Positions 40,528 through 48,640 of a stretch of 48,640 bases of DNA are shown here, in pieces (positions within the stretch are counted from its first letter, which is position 1; the number at the start of each line of letters is the position of its first letter). Made by a program: the position numbers and the translations under genes. Below the pieces are notes generated by a model. It was not told the DNA's origin. It did not search any database and saw only the letters and a program-made list of their open reading frames with translations. The stretch lies in assembly GCF_963548695.1 (NCBI RefSeq), contig NZ_CAUUWA010000012.1, forward strand, positions 1 to 48,640, in the 5' to 3' direction. Source of the DNA: an uncultured Fretibacterium sp. GTDB lineage: Bacteria; Synergistota; Synergistia; Synergistales; Aminobacteriaceae.

Positions 40528-41076
40528 CTACTTCATGGGCTCCAAACGTCCGTAGTTGCCGTCCTTGCGCTTGTAGACGACGTTGATGTCGCCCGTATCG
40601 GCGTTCTGGAACATGAAGAAGGTGTGTCCCACGAGGTCCATCTGCATCACGGCCTCCCTGGGGTCCATGGGGTGCACGGGGATCTTCTTCACCTTCTCGA
40701 TGACAGGGTCCTGGAGCTCGGCGCCCTCGAGGGGGGCGTCCACCGTTTCGTCCAGGCTGAAGGAGAACTCGGCGTCGCCTTGGTACTGCCCCTTGTTCTT
40801 GAGGTAGTCGTTGTGGCGCTTGATTCGGCGCTCCAAGTTCTTCAGCGCCTGGTCGAAAGCCCTGCGGGGGTCGTTGGCGTTCTCCTCCGCCCGCAGGATG
40901 ACGCCATTGGCGTTGGCCGTCGTCTCCACGTTGAAATTGCCCTTATGAAGGCTGACGACCACCTGGCTGTTCAGGATCTTCCTGAAGAACTTCTCCAGCT
41001 TGGAGACCTTGCCCTCCATGTAGCTTCGCAGTTTGTCGTCGATCTCCGTCCCTCGCTGCACAAAACGTACTTCCAT
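40528..41076 (-). CDS. hpf: Ribosome hibernation promoting factor, long form
   Basis: 182 residues from ATG 41076 (GGAGG 9 nt upstream). Residues 1-100 are the S30AE domain (MEVRFVQRGTEIDDKLRSYM, EKFFRKILNSQVVVSLHKGN, ALKNLERRIKRH). Residues 125-182 form the C-terminal dimerisation domain (KKIPVHPMDPREAVMQMDLV, then GHTFFMFQNADTGDINVVYK). Long HPF joins 70S ribosomes into inactive 100S dimers in stationary phase. In the long form one protein does both jobs. Confidence 0.95.
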   Translation of the reverse strand: MEVRFVQRGTEIDDKLRSYMEGKVSKLEKFFRKILNSQVVVSLHKGNFNVETTANANGVILRAEENANDPRRAFDQALKNLERRIKRHNDYLKNKGQYQGDAEFSFSLDETVDAPLEGAELQDPVIEKVKKIPVHPMDPREAVMQMDLVGHTFFMFQNADTGDINVVYKRKDGNYGRLEPMK

Positions 41077-41218
41077 CGACCTTCGCCTCCGTTTCTCAGA
41101 TAGCGGATAAAAGAGATGTTGAGAGCGGACCCGGAAGCCTACCCATGGTCGGGCGCCTGCCCGTGGCCGGGCCTTCCCCCTTTCGCGGCGGGCGGCTTCC
41201 GCTTCGATTTTAGCACAT

Positions 41219-42235
41219 TTATCTCCTGCCGTATCGGGATGTGGGGCGATTCGGCTTTTGCCCCGGCCCCTTGCTGGAGGCATGGCGCAGGAGTTCCCAG
41301 AGGAGGAGCTCGAAGTCCGGCCAGCCCCCGGCGGCGGAGGTCTTCTCCCTCCAGGAGAGGCCGGCGGCCCCCAGCATGAAGCGCTTGATCGCCTCCGCGC
41401 CGAAGTTCCCGAGGGCGAGTCGGGACATCCTCACGGCGTGGTCCCGGGGGCCGCCGGAGGCCCGCAAAGCCGCCGCCTCGTCCTCCGGGAAACAGGCCAG
41501 ATAGAGCGCGGGCCGCAGGCGGTTGCCCAGCGCGGCCAAAAGGCGCAGCGGGGAGGGATCGGACCGGAGGTGCCGCAGGCTCCGCACCACCTCGCCGTGG
41601 CGGGCCTGACAGAGTCCGTCGAGAAATTGAAGCAGTGCCTTGGCCCCCTCGTCGAAGGAGAGCGCCCTCACGTCGTCGACCCCGATCTCCCTGCCGGAGG
41701 CGTAGAAGGACAGCTTGTCGAGCTCCGAACGCAGCTCCTCCTGGGACTCCAGCGATTCGCCCAACAGGGCCGCGGCCGCGGGGTTCAGTCGGCAGCCGCG
41801 CTCCCGGGCCAGGCCGAGGAGCCAGTCCTTTCGCTTCCAGGGCGGTACGGACGCCTCCGCCTTGAGAAAGAGAATCCTCTTGAGCGCCAGGGTCTCCCTG
41901 GAAAAAATCTTCCGGGTGTCCCCCGCGAAGGTCGCGACGACGACGCTCTCCGCCCCGCCGCCCTCCGGATCGTTCTCCAGGCTGCCCTCCAGAATGGAGG
42001 CCAGCTCGTCGGGAAAGGGACCCAGCGCCTCCGCGCCCTCGGCCACCGTGACCGTCCGGGCTTCGAACAGCCCACGCGCGCCCGCGGAGGCAAAGAGCTC
42101 CTTCCAGTCCCGGAACGCCGTGCCGGCCTCGAGCTTTCCCGCCAGGGCGAAGCCTTTTTCGGAGAGCGCCGCCAGCTGCTCCGCGAGCTGACGACGCTGG
42201 CCCTCGTGCCCCTCGATTACGATGAGGCGGGACAT
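41219..42235 (-). CDS. holA: DNA polymerase III delta subunit (clamp-loader)
   Basis: 338 residues. The pattern is HolA-like: MSRLIVIEGHEGQRRQLAEQ, an RTVTVAEGAEAL region, KIFSRETLALKRILFLKAEA, WLLGLARERGCRLNPAAAAL and LRSELDKLSFYASG (the LxxELxKL motif). A final helical collar domain includes RLRPALYLACFPEDE. Delta opens the sliding clamp within the clamp loader. No clear ribosome site precedes ATG 42235. It follows leuS by 63 bp on the same strand, an order close to that of leuS-holA neighbourhoods elsewhere. Confidence 0.85.
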   Translation of the reverse strand: MSRLIVIEGHEGQRRQLAEQLAALSEKGFALAGKLEAGTAFRDWKELFASAGARGLFEARTVTVAEGAEALGPFPDELASILEGSLENDPEGGGAESVVVATFAGDTRKIFSRETLALKRILFLKAEASVPPWKRKDWLLGLARERGCRLNPAAAALLGESLESQEELRSELDKLSFYASGREIGVDDVRALSFDEGAKALLQFLDGLCQARHGEVVRSLRHLRSDPSPLRLLAALGNRLRPALYLACFPEDEAAALRASGGPRDHAVRMSRLALGNFGAEAIKRFMLGAAGLSWREKTSAAGGWPDFELLLWELLRHASSKGPGQKPNRPTSRYGRR

Positions 42236-42298
42236 GGGAAAAGGTTGGACATGGAGTGCCGATTATGGAGAAACGCCGATATCGAGTGCCCGGGCGCC

Positions 42299-44785
42299 TC
42301 AGCCCTTGACGACGATATTGACCAGCTTGTCCGGGACGACGATCGTCTTGACGACGGGCCGTCCGTCCAGGCGTTCCCTGACGGTGGGGTCGGCCATCAC
42401 CCGGGCCTCGAGGTCCGGGCCGTCCAGCCCGGCCGGCAGCTCCAGCTTGGCGCGGACCTTGCCGTTGATCTGCACGACGACGGTCACGGCATCCTGGGCC
42501 AAGGCGTCCGCCTCGGCGACCGGCCAGGGGGCGACGCTGATGAGGTCCGTGTTCCCCAGCATCTCCCAGAGCTCCTCGGAGATGTGGGGGGAGAACGGGG
42601 ACAGACAGCCCAGCAGGGCGCTCACGGCCTCGCGTCGCAGGGCGTCCGCCTCCGTCCCCTCGGCGGAGAAGGAGTAGAGGGCGTTGGTCAGCTCCATCAG
42701 GCGTGCGATGGCAGTGTTGAACTGCTTCTCCTTGTCGATGTCGCGGGTCACGGCCTCGATGGTCGTGTGAATCCTGCGCTTGAAGTCCCGCAGGACGGGG
42801 TCCTGAAGCCGGTTCATCGGAACGGTGCTTCCAGCAGTCCTCAGGACGTCGAGGTGCTCCTCGACGTAGCGCCACACGCGCCCCAGGAAGCGGTGCGCTC
42901 CCTCTACGCCCCTCTCCGACCAGTCCAGATCGTTCTGGGGCGGCGCGGCGAAGAGGATGAAGAGCCGGACCGTGTCCGCGCCGTACTTCCCGACGATCTC
43001 CGTGGGGTCCACGACGTTGCCCAGGGACTTGGACATCTTGGCCCCGTCCTTGATCACCATGCCCTGGGTCAGCAGGTTGATGAAGGGCTCCCGAACCTTC
43101 ATCATCCCGATGTCCGCCAGGAACTTCGTGAAGAACCGGGCGTAGATCAGGTGCAGACAGGCGTGCTCGATGCCGCCGATGTACTGGTCCACGGCCATCC
43201 AGTAGTCCACGTCCGCCCTCTCGAAGGGGGCCTTCGTGTCGTCGGGCGAGCAGTAGCGGTTGAAGTACCAGGACGAGCAGAAGAACGTGTCCATCGTGTC
43301 CGCCTCCCGGGTCGCGGGGGCGCCGCACTGCGGACAGGTCGTGGCCAGCCACTCGGGCATGTCCAGCAACGGAGAGCGCCCGACGTCCTTCACCTCGACG
43401 TCCTCGGGCAGCAGAACGGGGAGCTGTTCCTCCGGGACGGGCACGACGCCGCAGTGCGGGCAGTGCACGAACGGGATAGGCGTGCCCCAGTAGCGCTGGC
43501 GCGAGATCAGCCAGTCGCGCAGGCGGAAGTTCACCTCGCGCTTGCAGAGCCCCTCGCGCTCGCCCCAGGCGATCATCGTGGGGATGGCCCGGGCCGTCGG
43601 CAGGCCGTCGAACTGACCGGAGTTGCAGGCGATGCCGTCGTCCTCGAAAGCGGCCGTCATCGTCGCGCCGTCCAGGCGCCCGCCCTCCGGCTGGATGACG
43701 GGGATGACCTCGATGCCGTACTTGCGGCAGAAGTCGAAGTCGCGCTGGTCGTGCGCGGGAACGCCCATGATGGCTCCGGTGCCGTAGTCCGTCAGGATAT
43801 AGTTGGCGATCCAGATGGGGATGGGCTTCCCCGTGACGGGGTGCCGGCCGCAGAAGGGGGTTTTGCAGCCCAGCTTCTCCGCACCGGCGTCGGAGCGCTC
43901 GATCGCGCTCTGGGCCCCCACCAGGGCCACGAAATCGCTCAGCTTCCGGGCCTCGTCCTCCGGCAGACGCTCGATCATCCTCCTCACCAGCTCGTGCTCG
44001 GGCGCCAGGGCGATGAAGGTGATGCCGAACACCGTGTCGAACCGCGTGGTGAAGGCCTCGATGGTGTAGTCCAGCTCGGGGACGCGGAAGGTGAGCTGCG
44101 CGCCCTCGGAGCGGCCGATCCAGTTGCGCTGCATGATACGCACGCGCTCCGGCCAGCCGTCCAGCTCCGTCTCGATGTCGTCCACCAGCTCCTGGGCGTA
44201 GTCGGTGATCTTGATGAACCACTGCCGGAGGTTTTTCTTGGCGACGGAGGAATGGCAGCGCCAGCAGTGCCCGCCCTCCACCTGCTCGTTGGCCAGGACG
44301 GTGCCGCAGGAGTCGCACCAGTTGACGGGCGCCTCCTTGCGGTAGACCAGGCCCTTCTTGTACATCTGCAGGAAGATCCACTGATTCCAGCGGTAGTAGT
44401 TCGGGTTGCAGGTCTCGACGCGGCGCCTCCAGTCGTAGCTGTAGCCCATGCGCCCGAGCTGGCCGGTCATGTACTCGATGTTCTTCCAGGTCCAGTCGTG
44501 CGGCTTGGTCTTGTACTTGATGGCGGCGTTCTCCGCGGGCATCCCGAACGCGTCGAAGCCCATGGGGTAGAGGACATTCATCCCCTTCTTGCGGAGAAAA
44601 CGCGCGAGCATGTCCCCCATGGAATAGTTGCGGACGTGCCCCATGTGCAGGGCCCCGCTGGGGTAGGGGAACATCTCCAGGCAGTAGAACTTGGGCCGCG
44701 AGGGGTCCGTCTCCGCCTCGAAACACCGCTTCTCCTGCCATACCCTCTGCCATTTGGCCTCGATCGCCTGGAAATCATACGCCAT
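42299..44785 (-). CDS. leuS: Leucyl-tRNA synthetase
   Basis: 828 residues, normal bacterial length, from ATG 44785 (MAYDFQAIEAKWQRVWQEKR). The HIGH motif is in PYPSGALHMGHVRNYSMGD and KMSKS in DGAKMSKSLGNVVDP. The CP1 editing domain shows FTTRFDTVFGITF and GTGAIMGVPAHDQRDF. A zinc-ribbon-like pair (WCDSCG and HCWRCH) precedes editing, and another (HCPHCG, CPQCG) lies in the later insert. C-terminal QINGKVRAKLELP is typical. It charges tRNA-Leu in the cytosol. A strong promoter lies 53-81 bp upstream. Confidence 0.98.
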   Translation of the reverse strand: MAYDFQAIEAKWQRVWQEKRCFEAETDPSRPKFYCLEMFPYPSGALHMGHVRNYSMGDMLARFLRKKGMNVLYPMGFDAFGMPAENAAIKYKTKPHDWTWKNIEYMTGQLGRMGYSYDWRRRVETCNPNYYRWNQWIFLQMYKKGLVYRKEAPVNWCDSCGTVLANEQVEGGHCWRCHSSVAKKNLRQWFIKITDYAQELVDDIETELDGWPERVRIMQRNWIGRSEGAQLTFRVPELDYTIEAFTTRFDTVFGITFIALAPEHELVRRMIERLPEDEARKLSDFVALVGAQSAIERSDAGAEKLGCKTPFCGRHPVTGKPIPIWIANYILTDYGTGAIMGVPAHDQRDFDFCRKYGIEVIPVIQPEGGRLDGATMTAAFEDDGIACNSGQFDGLPTARAIPTMIAWGEREGLCKREVNFRLRDWLISRQRYWGTPIPFVHCPHCGVVPVPEEQLPVLLPEDVEVKDVGRSPLLDMPEWLATTCPQCGAPATREADTMDTFFCSSWYFNRYCSPDDTKAPFERADVDYWMAVDQYIGGIEHACLHLIYARFFTKFLADIGMMKVREPFINLLTQGMVIKDGAKMSKSLGNVVDPTEIVGKYGADTVRLFILFAAPPQNDLDWSERGVEGAHRFLGRVWRYVEEHLDVLRTAGSTVPMNRLQDPVLRDFKRRIHTTIEAVTRDIDKEKQFNTAIARLMELTNALYSFSAEGTEADALRREAVSALLGCLSPFSPHISEELWEMLGNTDLISVAPWPVAEADALAQDAVTVVVQINGKVRAKLELPAGLDGPDLEARVMADPTVRERLDGRPVVKTIVVPDKLVNIVVKG

Positions 44786-44837
44786 CGTCCTGTCCTCCTC
44801 GGTAGTTCGCCTGCACCTGTCAGGAAATATAAAGGAA

Positions 44838-44866
44838 ATTATAGCGTTTCCGGCGTGAAACGGCAA
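44838..44866 (-). promoter_or_regulatory. leuS promoter
   Basis: On the minus strand TTGCCG (44861-44866), 17 bp, TATAAT (44838-44843). An A/T-rich stretch sits just upstream of the -35 box and could act as an UP element. No T-box antiterminator is visible in the short leader. Confidence 0.8.
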
Positions 44867-44936
44867 AATTTTTTGGCAAAAATTTGAGGATGCGAGGGAA
44901 GGTGGCGGTATGGAGAATCCACCATGCTGCATCATC

Positions 44937-47900
44937 TTACTGCATCACTTTATTGAGCAGTTCCTGATAACTGTCCACATGGTCATAGGTCACGAGACCA
45001 TCCGATAGCTTTGCAAACAGTTTTTTGGCGCAGTCGATCTTGGCCTTTTCGATGGGGCGCAGGTTCAGGCTTTCCATGGTTCCCTTGGTCTCGGCAACAA
45101 AGTAGATGTGCTTGACCTTGCCCTCATGAAACACGATGGCCCAGTCGGGGGAGTAGTGACCGACCGGCGTAGGAATATAAAATCCCCTCGGCAGCTTAGC
45201 GTAGATGAACACTTCCTCCGCACCGTCAAGGCTTTCCGCAAACCGGCGCTCAACGCTCTTTTCAGCCGTACCGTCGGTAAAAACATAATCCTGAATCGCT
45301 TTTTTCGCCAAATACGCCTTATCCATCGTCAGGTTATGCTTTTCAGCGGTAAAGATGCTGCTGTCATAATGGCCTTCAATAGTATCGTAGGTTATGTGCT
45401 CCACGATCATCGTGGCCTTCTGTTCTTTGATCAGCCGTATCACTTTGGTGATAAATTCCTCCGGATTGTCTCGGTACATCGCAAAAGTTGTTGGACGGAT
45501 TCCCTGGAGAATCGCAGCCACAGTCCGTCGGGTCAGCACCGTTCCCTCGGCTACTTTTCCGAGCAGGTCATAGGCAACCCGGCTGACAGGGGCATGTTTC
45601 AGCACAGCGGTTTTGCTCTTCGCATCATGGAAGCTGGAGCGCTCACGAACGCTATCGGCATTCAGAACCTCCCGCTGCTCTGCGGATGTCACGGTATATT
45701 GCAGTCGGCTGACATACAGCTCGTTGTCGATGTGTGCAATGGCCTTCCTGATCAGCTCATCCGAGTCGAAGTCGACCGTGTAGGCATACTTGTGGTTGAT
45801 CGCCGCCCACAGTTTCTGGAATTCGGCCTTCTCAAAGCGGTCGTTCAACGGATTTTCCAGCGCCTTAGGCTTATTGCCATCCTCAAACATGGCTTTCAGC
45901 AGGCTGTCGTCATAGATGGCCTGTATCAGCGCATGGACGCCCTCTTCGATAGGCTTCAATGCCTCTGGCAGTGGAGCAAGATTCCCAGCCTGCAGGTCCT
46001 CGCGGTACTCCCTGGTGACGTTATCGTCCTCGTCCACGTAGTTGTTGCGGACCAGGTACTGATAGATAGCCCGCGCCTGGCGGTCGTCCACCTTGACGGT
46101 CCGGCCGTCCAGTTTGATGCTCCTGCCGGAGAAATACTCGATTGTGGCTTTGCGTGGGCGGTCATACAGCACCGCTTCCGTCTGCTTTTGTAGCCCCTCT
46201 ACAAAGGCTGTATAGCTCTCGCTGGCGATGACGGTCAGCACGTTGACATCCTGCACCCTGTCCCCCAGAGCCTCGGCATCCATGCGATTTCCGCTCTGAT
46301 TGACGCACAGGCGCAGGCCGCGGCCAACTTCCTGACGCCTTTGCGTCGTGCTGTCGCTGTGCTTCAAAGTGCAGATTTGAAACACATTCGGGTTGTCCCA
46401 GCCTTCACGCAACGCGGAGTGGGAGAAGATGAAGCGCGTCGGCTCCTCAAAGGACAGCAGCCGCTCCTTGTTCCTCAAAATCAGATCATAGGCGGAAATA
46501 TCATCCGACAGATCCGTTCCGCGCCTGACGGAGCTGTCGGTCATGCGCCCCTTTTTATCGATGCTGAAGTAGCCCTTATGCACCTCGTGGACACCAACCG
46601 AATCCAGGTAGGCGGTGTATTCCGGGTCGAGCAACGTCCTGTACTCGTTCATCACAGAGATATACTCCTGCTCGAAAACCCTGCCATACTCGCCCAACAG
46701 CGCATTGCCGTCCTTGTCGTACCGGCGGTATTTTGCGACCTCGTCGATAAAGAACAGGGACAGCGTTTTGATGCCCATCCCGAACAGCTCCTGTTCCTTC
46801 TCGAAGTGAGAGATGAGCGCTTCTCGAATCTGCACGCGGCGCATGTCGTCCTCCGACACATCGCCGACCACATCGCCCTTGCGCAGCTCGTCGCCGTTGG
46901 TGAAGGTCATAACGCCGGTGAACGGGTCAATCCCTGAAACGACAAAGTCCTTATACTGCTCCATCTCCCTGGAGAGGTAGTAGAGATTATCGCCCACATT
47001 CAGTTTTCTGAACTCGCGCCTGGCGCCATTGTTATGTGCCACCTCCAGCTCCAGCCGTGCCTGGGGCGGGTTCTTGGGCGACACCAAAATGTTTTCCAGA
47101 TAAAGGTACCTGTCCGTGCCGCGCAGATTCTTGACCTCAAAACCCTTAACCTCGATCTTTTTGACCAGGCGCTTGTTGTACGCATCCAGCGCATCCAGCA
47201 CATAGATCAGGTTGTGCTGCCTGGCGTGAGTCGCAGAGTAGAAGAGCGTAAAAAGAGGGTTGAACCTCTTCAGCGCCCTCTGTGTGGCGGAGTCCTCTTT
47301 GCCCATCTTCTGCGGCTCATCCAGAATCAATATCGGCCTGTTGGCAGCGATGACGTCGATCGGCCTGCGGGAGCCGAACTCGTCCCGTTTGGTGTAGATA
47401 ATGCGCGCAGCGGCGTCGCCCTTGCGGCCTTCCACGTTCTTGTCCTCGTTCAGGGACGCGGCAAACGCCTGCGTGTTGATGATCATGACGTTGATACCCG
47501 AATTACTGGAGAAGGAATCCAGCTGATTCAGGTTGCTGCTGTTATAGATGAAGAAGCGCGCCTTCCTGCCGTAGTGCTCCATGAAGTGGTCCGCCGTGAT
47601 TTCAAAGGACTTCTTCACGCCCTCACGGATGGCGATGCTCGGAACCACAACGATGAACTTGCTCCAGCCATAGCGCTTATTCAGCTCGAACAGGGTCTTG
47701 ATGTAGACATAGGTCTTGCCCGTGCCGGTCTCCATCTCGATATCCAGCGAGCACCGTCCCATCGGAGCGACGAGCTGGGAGGATGGATGAATGTTGCTCT
47801 CGTTCTGAAGCGCCTGGATATTGCGCAGAATCTGCTCATCCGTCAGATGAAGCGCCTCGTTCTTAAAGCCGGAGTCATCGTTCAGGTCCTGACATTCCGC

Positions 47901-48074
47901 CTGGCCCCTGTCATCTTCCAGCGGTAACAAGCGTAACTGCACGTCAGGCTCCTGCCTAATCCCGATGTCACGCCTGTAGGACATGCCCGCATGGTAGGGC
48001 TGGCCTTGAAAAACTCGTGCGACGGCCTCCACGGCATCGGTCTGATACGGCTGGATTTTGAAGCTAAACTTCAT
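44937..48074 (-). CDS. Type III restriction enzyme, Res subunit
   Basis: 1045 residues. The N-terminal superfamily 2 helicase has Walker A ETGTGKTYVYIKTLFELNKR, the DEAD-like box LILDEPQKM, motif III YSATHAR and motif VI region TTQRRQEVGRGLRL preceded by SHSALREGWDNPNVF. The C-terminal nuclease shows a PD-(D/E)xK pattern: SPDWAIVF and then FVAETKGTMES. Res needs a Mod partner for site recognition and methylation; Mod is not in the window. The start overlaps the RhuM stop by 11 bp. Codon use is visibly less GC-rich than in neighbouring genes, suggesting horizontal gain. Confidence 0.93.
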   Translation of the reverse strand: MKFSFKIQPYQTDAVEAVARVFQGQPYHAGMSYRRDIGIRQEPDVQLRLLPLEDDRGQAECQDLNDDSGFKNEALHLTDEQILRNIQALQNESNIHPSSQLVAPMGRCSLDIEMETGTGKTYVYIKTLFELNKRYGWSKFIVVVPSIAIREGVKKSFEITADHFMEHYGRKARFFIYNSSNLNQLDSFSSNSGINVMIINTQAFAASLNEDKNVEGRKGDAAARIIYTKRDEFGSRRPIDVIAANRPILILDEPQKMGKEDSATQRALKRFNPLFTLFYSATHARQHNLIYVLDALDAYNKRLVKKIEVKGFEVKNLRGTDRYLYLENILVSPKNPPQARLELEVAHNNGARREFRKLNVGDNLYYLSREMEQYKDFVVSGIDPFTGVMTFTNGDELRKGDVVGDVSEDDMRRVQIREALISHFEKEQELFGMGIKTLSLFFIDEVAKYRRYDKDGNALLGEYGRVFEQEYISVMNEYRTLLDPEYTAYLDSVGVHEVHKGYFSIDKKGRMTDSSVRRGTDLSDDISAYDLILRNKERLLSFEEPTRFIFSHSALREGWDNPNVFQICTLKHSDSTTQRRQEVGRGLRLCVNQSGNRMDAEALGDRVQDVNVLTVIASESYTAFVEGLQKQTEAVLYDRPRKATIEYFSGRSIKLDGRTVKVDDRQARAIYQYLVRNNYVDEDDNVTREYREDLQAGNLAPLPEALKPIEEGVHALIQAIYDDSLLKAMFEDGNKPKALENPLNDRFEKAEFQKLWAAINHKYAYTVDFDSDELIRKAIAHIDNELYVSRLQYTVTSAEQREVLNADSVRERSSFHDAKSKTAVLKHAPVSRVAYDLLGKVAEGTVLTRRTVAAILQGIRPTTFAMYRDNPEEFITKVIRLIKEQKATMIVEHITYDTIEGHYDSSIFTAEKHNLTMDKAYLAKKAIQDYVFTDGTAEKSVERRFAESLDGAEEVFIYAKLPRGFYIPTPVGHYSPDWAIVFHEGKVKHIYFVAETKGTMESLNLRPIEKAKIDCAKKLFAKLSDGLVTYDHVDSYQELLNKVMQ

Positions 48075-48640
48075 CTTTGCGGCTCACCTCCCGTTCCAAC
48101 ATGAGAAAGCGGTCAAAATCGCTCTCATAAAGGCGATCCTGTATCATCCGATACTTTTCATATTCTGTCTCCGCATGGAGCTTTGCGTGCTCTGCGCTGA
48201 TCTTACCCGGCCCGGTCAGCAGCTCGTTTCCGTTGAACGCCAGGAACCCATCAAGGCGTTTCGCCCAGTCCTCCATACTCATGGGAATCTTGCGCTCTGC
48301 CTGCAGCTCTGCATAGTCCAAATAGAGCGAAACGATTCTTTCCAGATAGTGCATCTCCTGGTCATTCAGGTAGTTCTTGGCAATCGTCACATCCGCTTTC
48401 AGGATTTTGCCATCCGGTGCATTCTCCCATGTGGTCAGCCCCATGTGTTCCTTTGCAGCGTCTGCACGCTCCACAATCAGCTCCGCAGCCGTGTGGCGAT
48501 GGGCGGCAAAGTGCATCTTATTCTGCACCGTCTGAAAGAACAGGCGGGTCGTCTTTGCGCTTTTATCGTAATCGAATGCCGTTGCGTACAAGTCGGTGAC
48601 CTTCTGATAGAATTTTCGCTCGGAGAGGCGTATCTCGCGA
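48064..48640 (-). CDS. RhuM-family protein, N-terminus off window
   Basis: Open at the right edge; about 191 residues seen. REIRLSERKFYQKVTDLYAT, FDYDKSAKTTRLFFQTVQNK, AAHRHTAAELIVERADA and DVTIAKNYLNDQEMHYLERI are RhuM hallmarks. A TTG at 48591 is only an internal codon, since the frame and homology continue past it. RhuM proteins were named from a Salmonella pathogenicity island; their function is unknown, and they often lie in restriction-modification or defence loci. Overlap with res implies coupled expression. The lower GC matches res. Confidence 0.9.
   Translation of the reverse strand, partial: REIRLSERKFYQKVTDLYATAFDYDKSAKTTRLFFQTVQNKMHFAAHRHTAAELIVERADAAKEHMGLTTWENAPDGKILKADVTIAKNYLNDQEMHYLERIVSLYLDYAELQAERKIPMSMEDWAKRLDGFLAFNGNELLTGPGKISAEHAKLHAETEYEKYRMIQDRLYESDFDRFLMLEREVSRKDEV

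Noticed and set aside
41139..44887. Very long frames on both strands (about 1200 codons) over holA and leuS
   Set aside because: They are out of frame with clear leuS and holA motifs and have shadow-type Gly/Arg/Pro composition.
44786..44936. T-box or leucine leader upstream of leuS
   Set aside because: The leader after the predicted promoter is too short and lacks the T-box sequence and a terminator hairpin.

Overview
The window is a high-GC chromosome segment (mostly above 60% GC by eye) from a diderm, amino-acid- and peptide-using anaerobe. The gene mix points to the Synergistetes: an oligopeptide ABC importer beside DUF917, DUF1177, AroM, OPT and PucR genes, tandem metal-chelate importers, a class M sirtuin with a macrodomain, and frequent GTG/TTG starts. 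That assignment is my inference from content; no rRNA, tRNA or other phylogenetic marker beyond leuS is present.

Layout. 1-3762: a truncated exported coiled-coil protein built from 105-bp tandem repeats, a small inverted-repeat element, an unrecognised protein, an M20 amidohydrolase and a 54-residue membrane protein upstream of it. 3956-8588: an exported S9 peptidase, a divergent MsrA homologue, a PanE-family reductase and an exported ankyrin protein. 8664-10494: birA and bioY behind a BirA-type operator. 10503-17432 (minus strand): two tandem FecBCD-type importers (permease, ATPase, binding protein, twice) ending in a DUF4213/DUF364 protein. 17811-21468 (plus strand): a TroABCD/ZnuABC-type Mn/Zn importer, divergent from the chelate importers across a 378-bp regulatory region. 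Its last permease carries a C-terminal helical extension that looks like a winged helix.

21581-25162: an NAD(P)-binding protein, an overlapping macrodomain plus class M sirtuin operon read divergently from an HxlR regulator, and a GNAT acetyltransferase. 25214-40147 is the most coherent accessory block: a PucR regulator, a divergent amidohydrolase, and one long plus-strand operon for a peptide-type ABC importer, an M20 amidohydrolase, an OPT transporter, DUF917, DUF1177, AroM and an M29-like aminopeptidase. I read it as an uptake and hydrolysis module for peptides, acylated amino acids or hydantoin-like compounds. The substrate cannot be told from sequence.

40148-44866 returns to housekeeping genes (long hpf, holA, leuS) after a second copy of the inverted-repeat element. 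44937 to the end is a visibly less GC-rich island with a type III restriction (Res) subunit preceded by a RhuM-family gene cut by the window edge. The matching Mod subunit should lie beyond the right edge.

Start codons were chosen from Shine-Dalgarno spacing and domain starts. All family names come from reading the translations, not from database searches.
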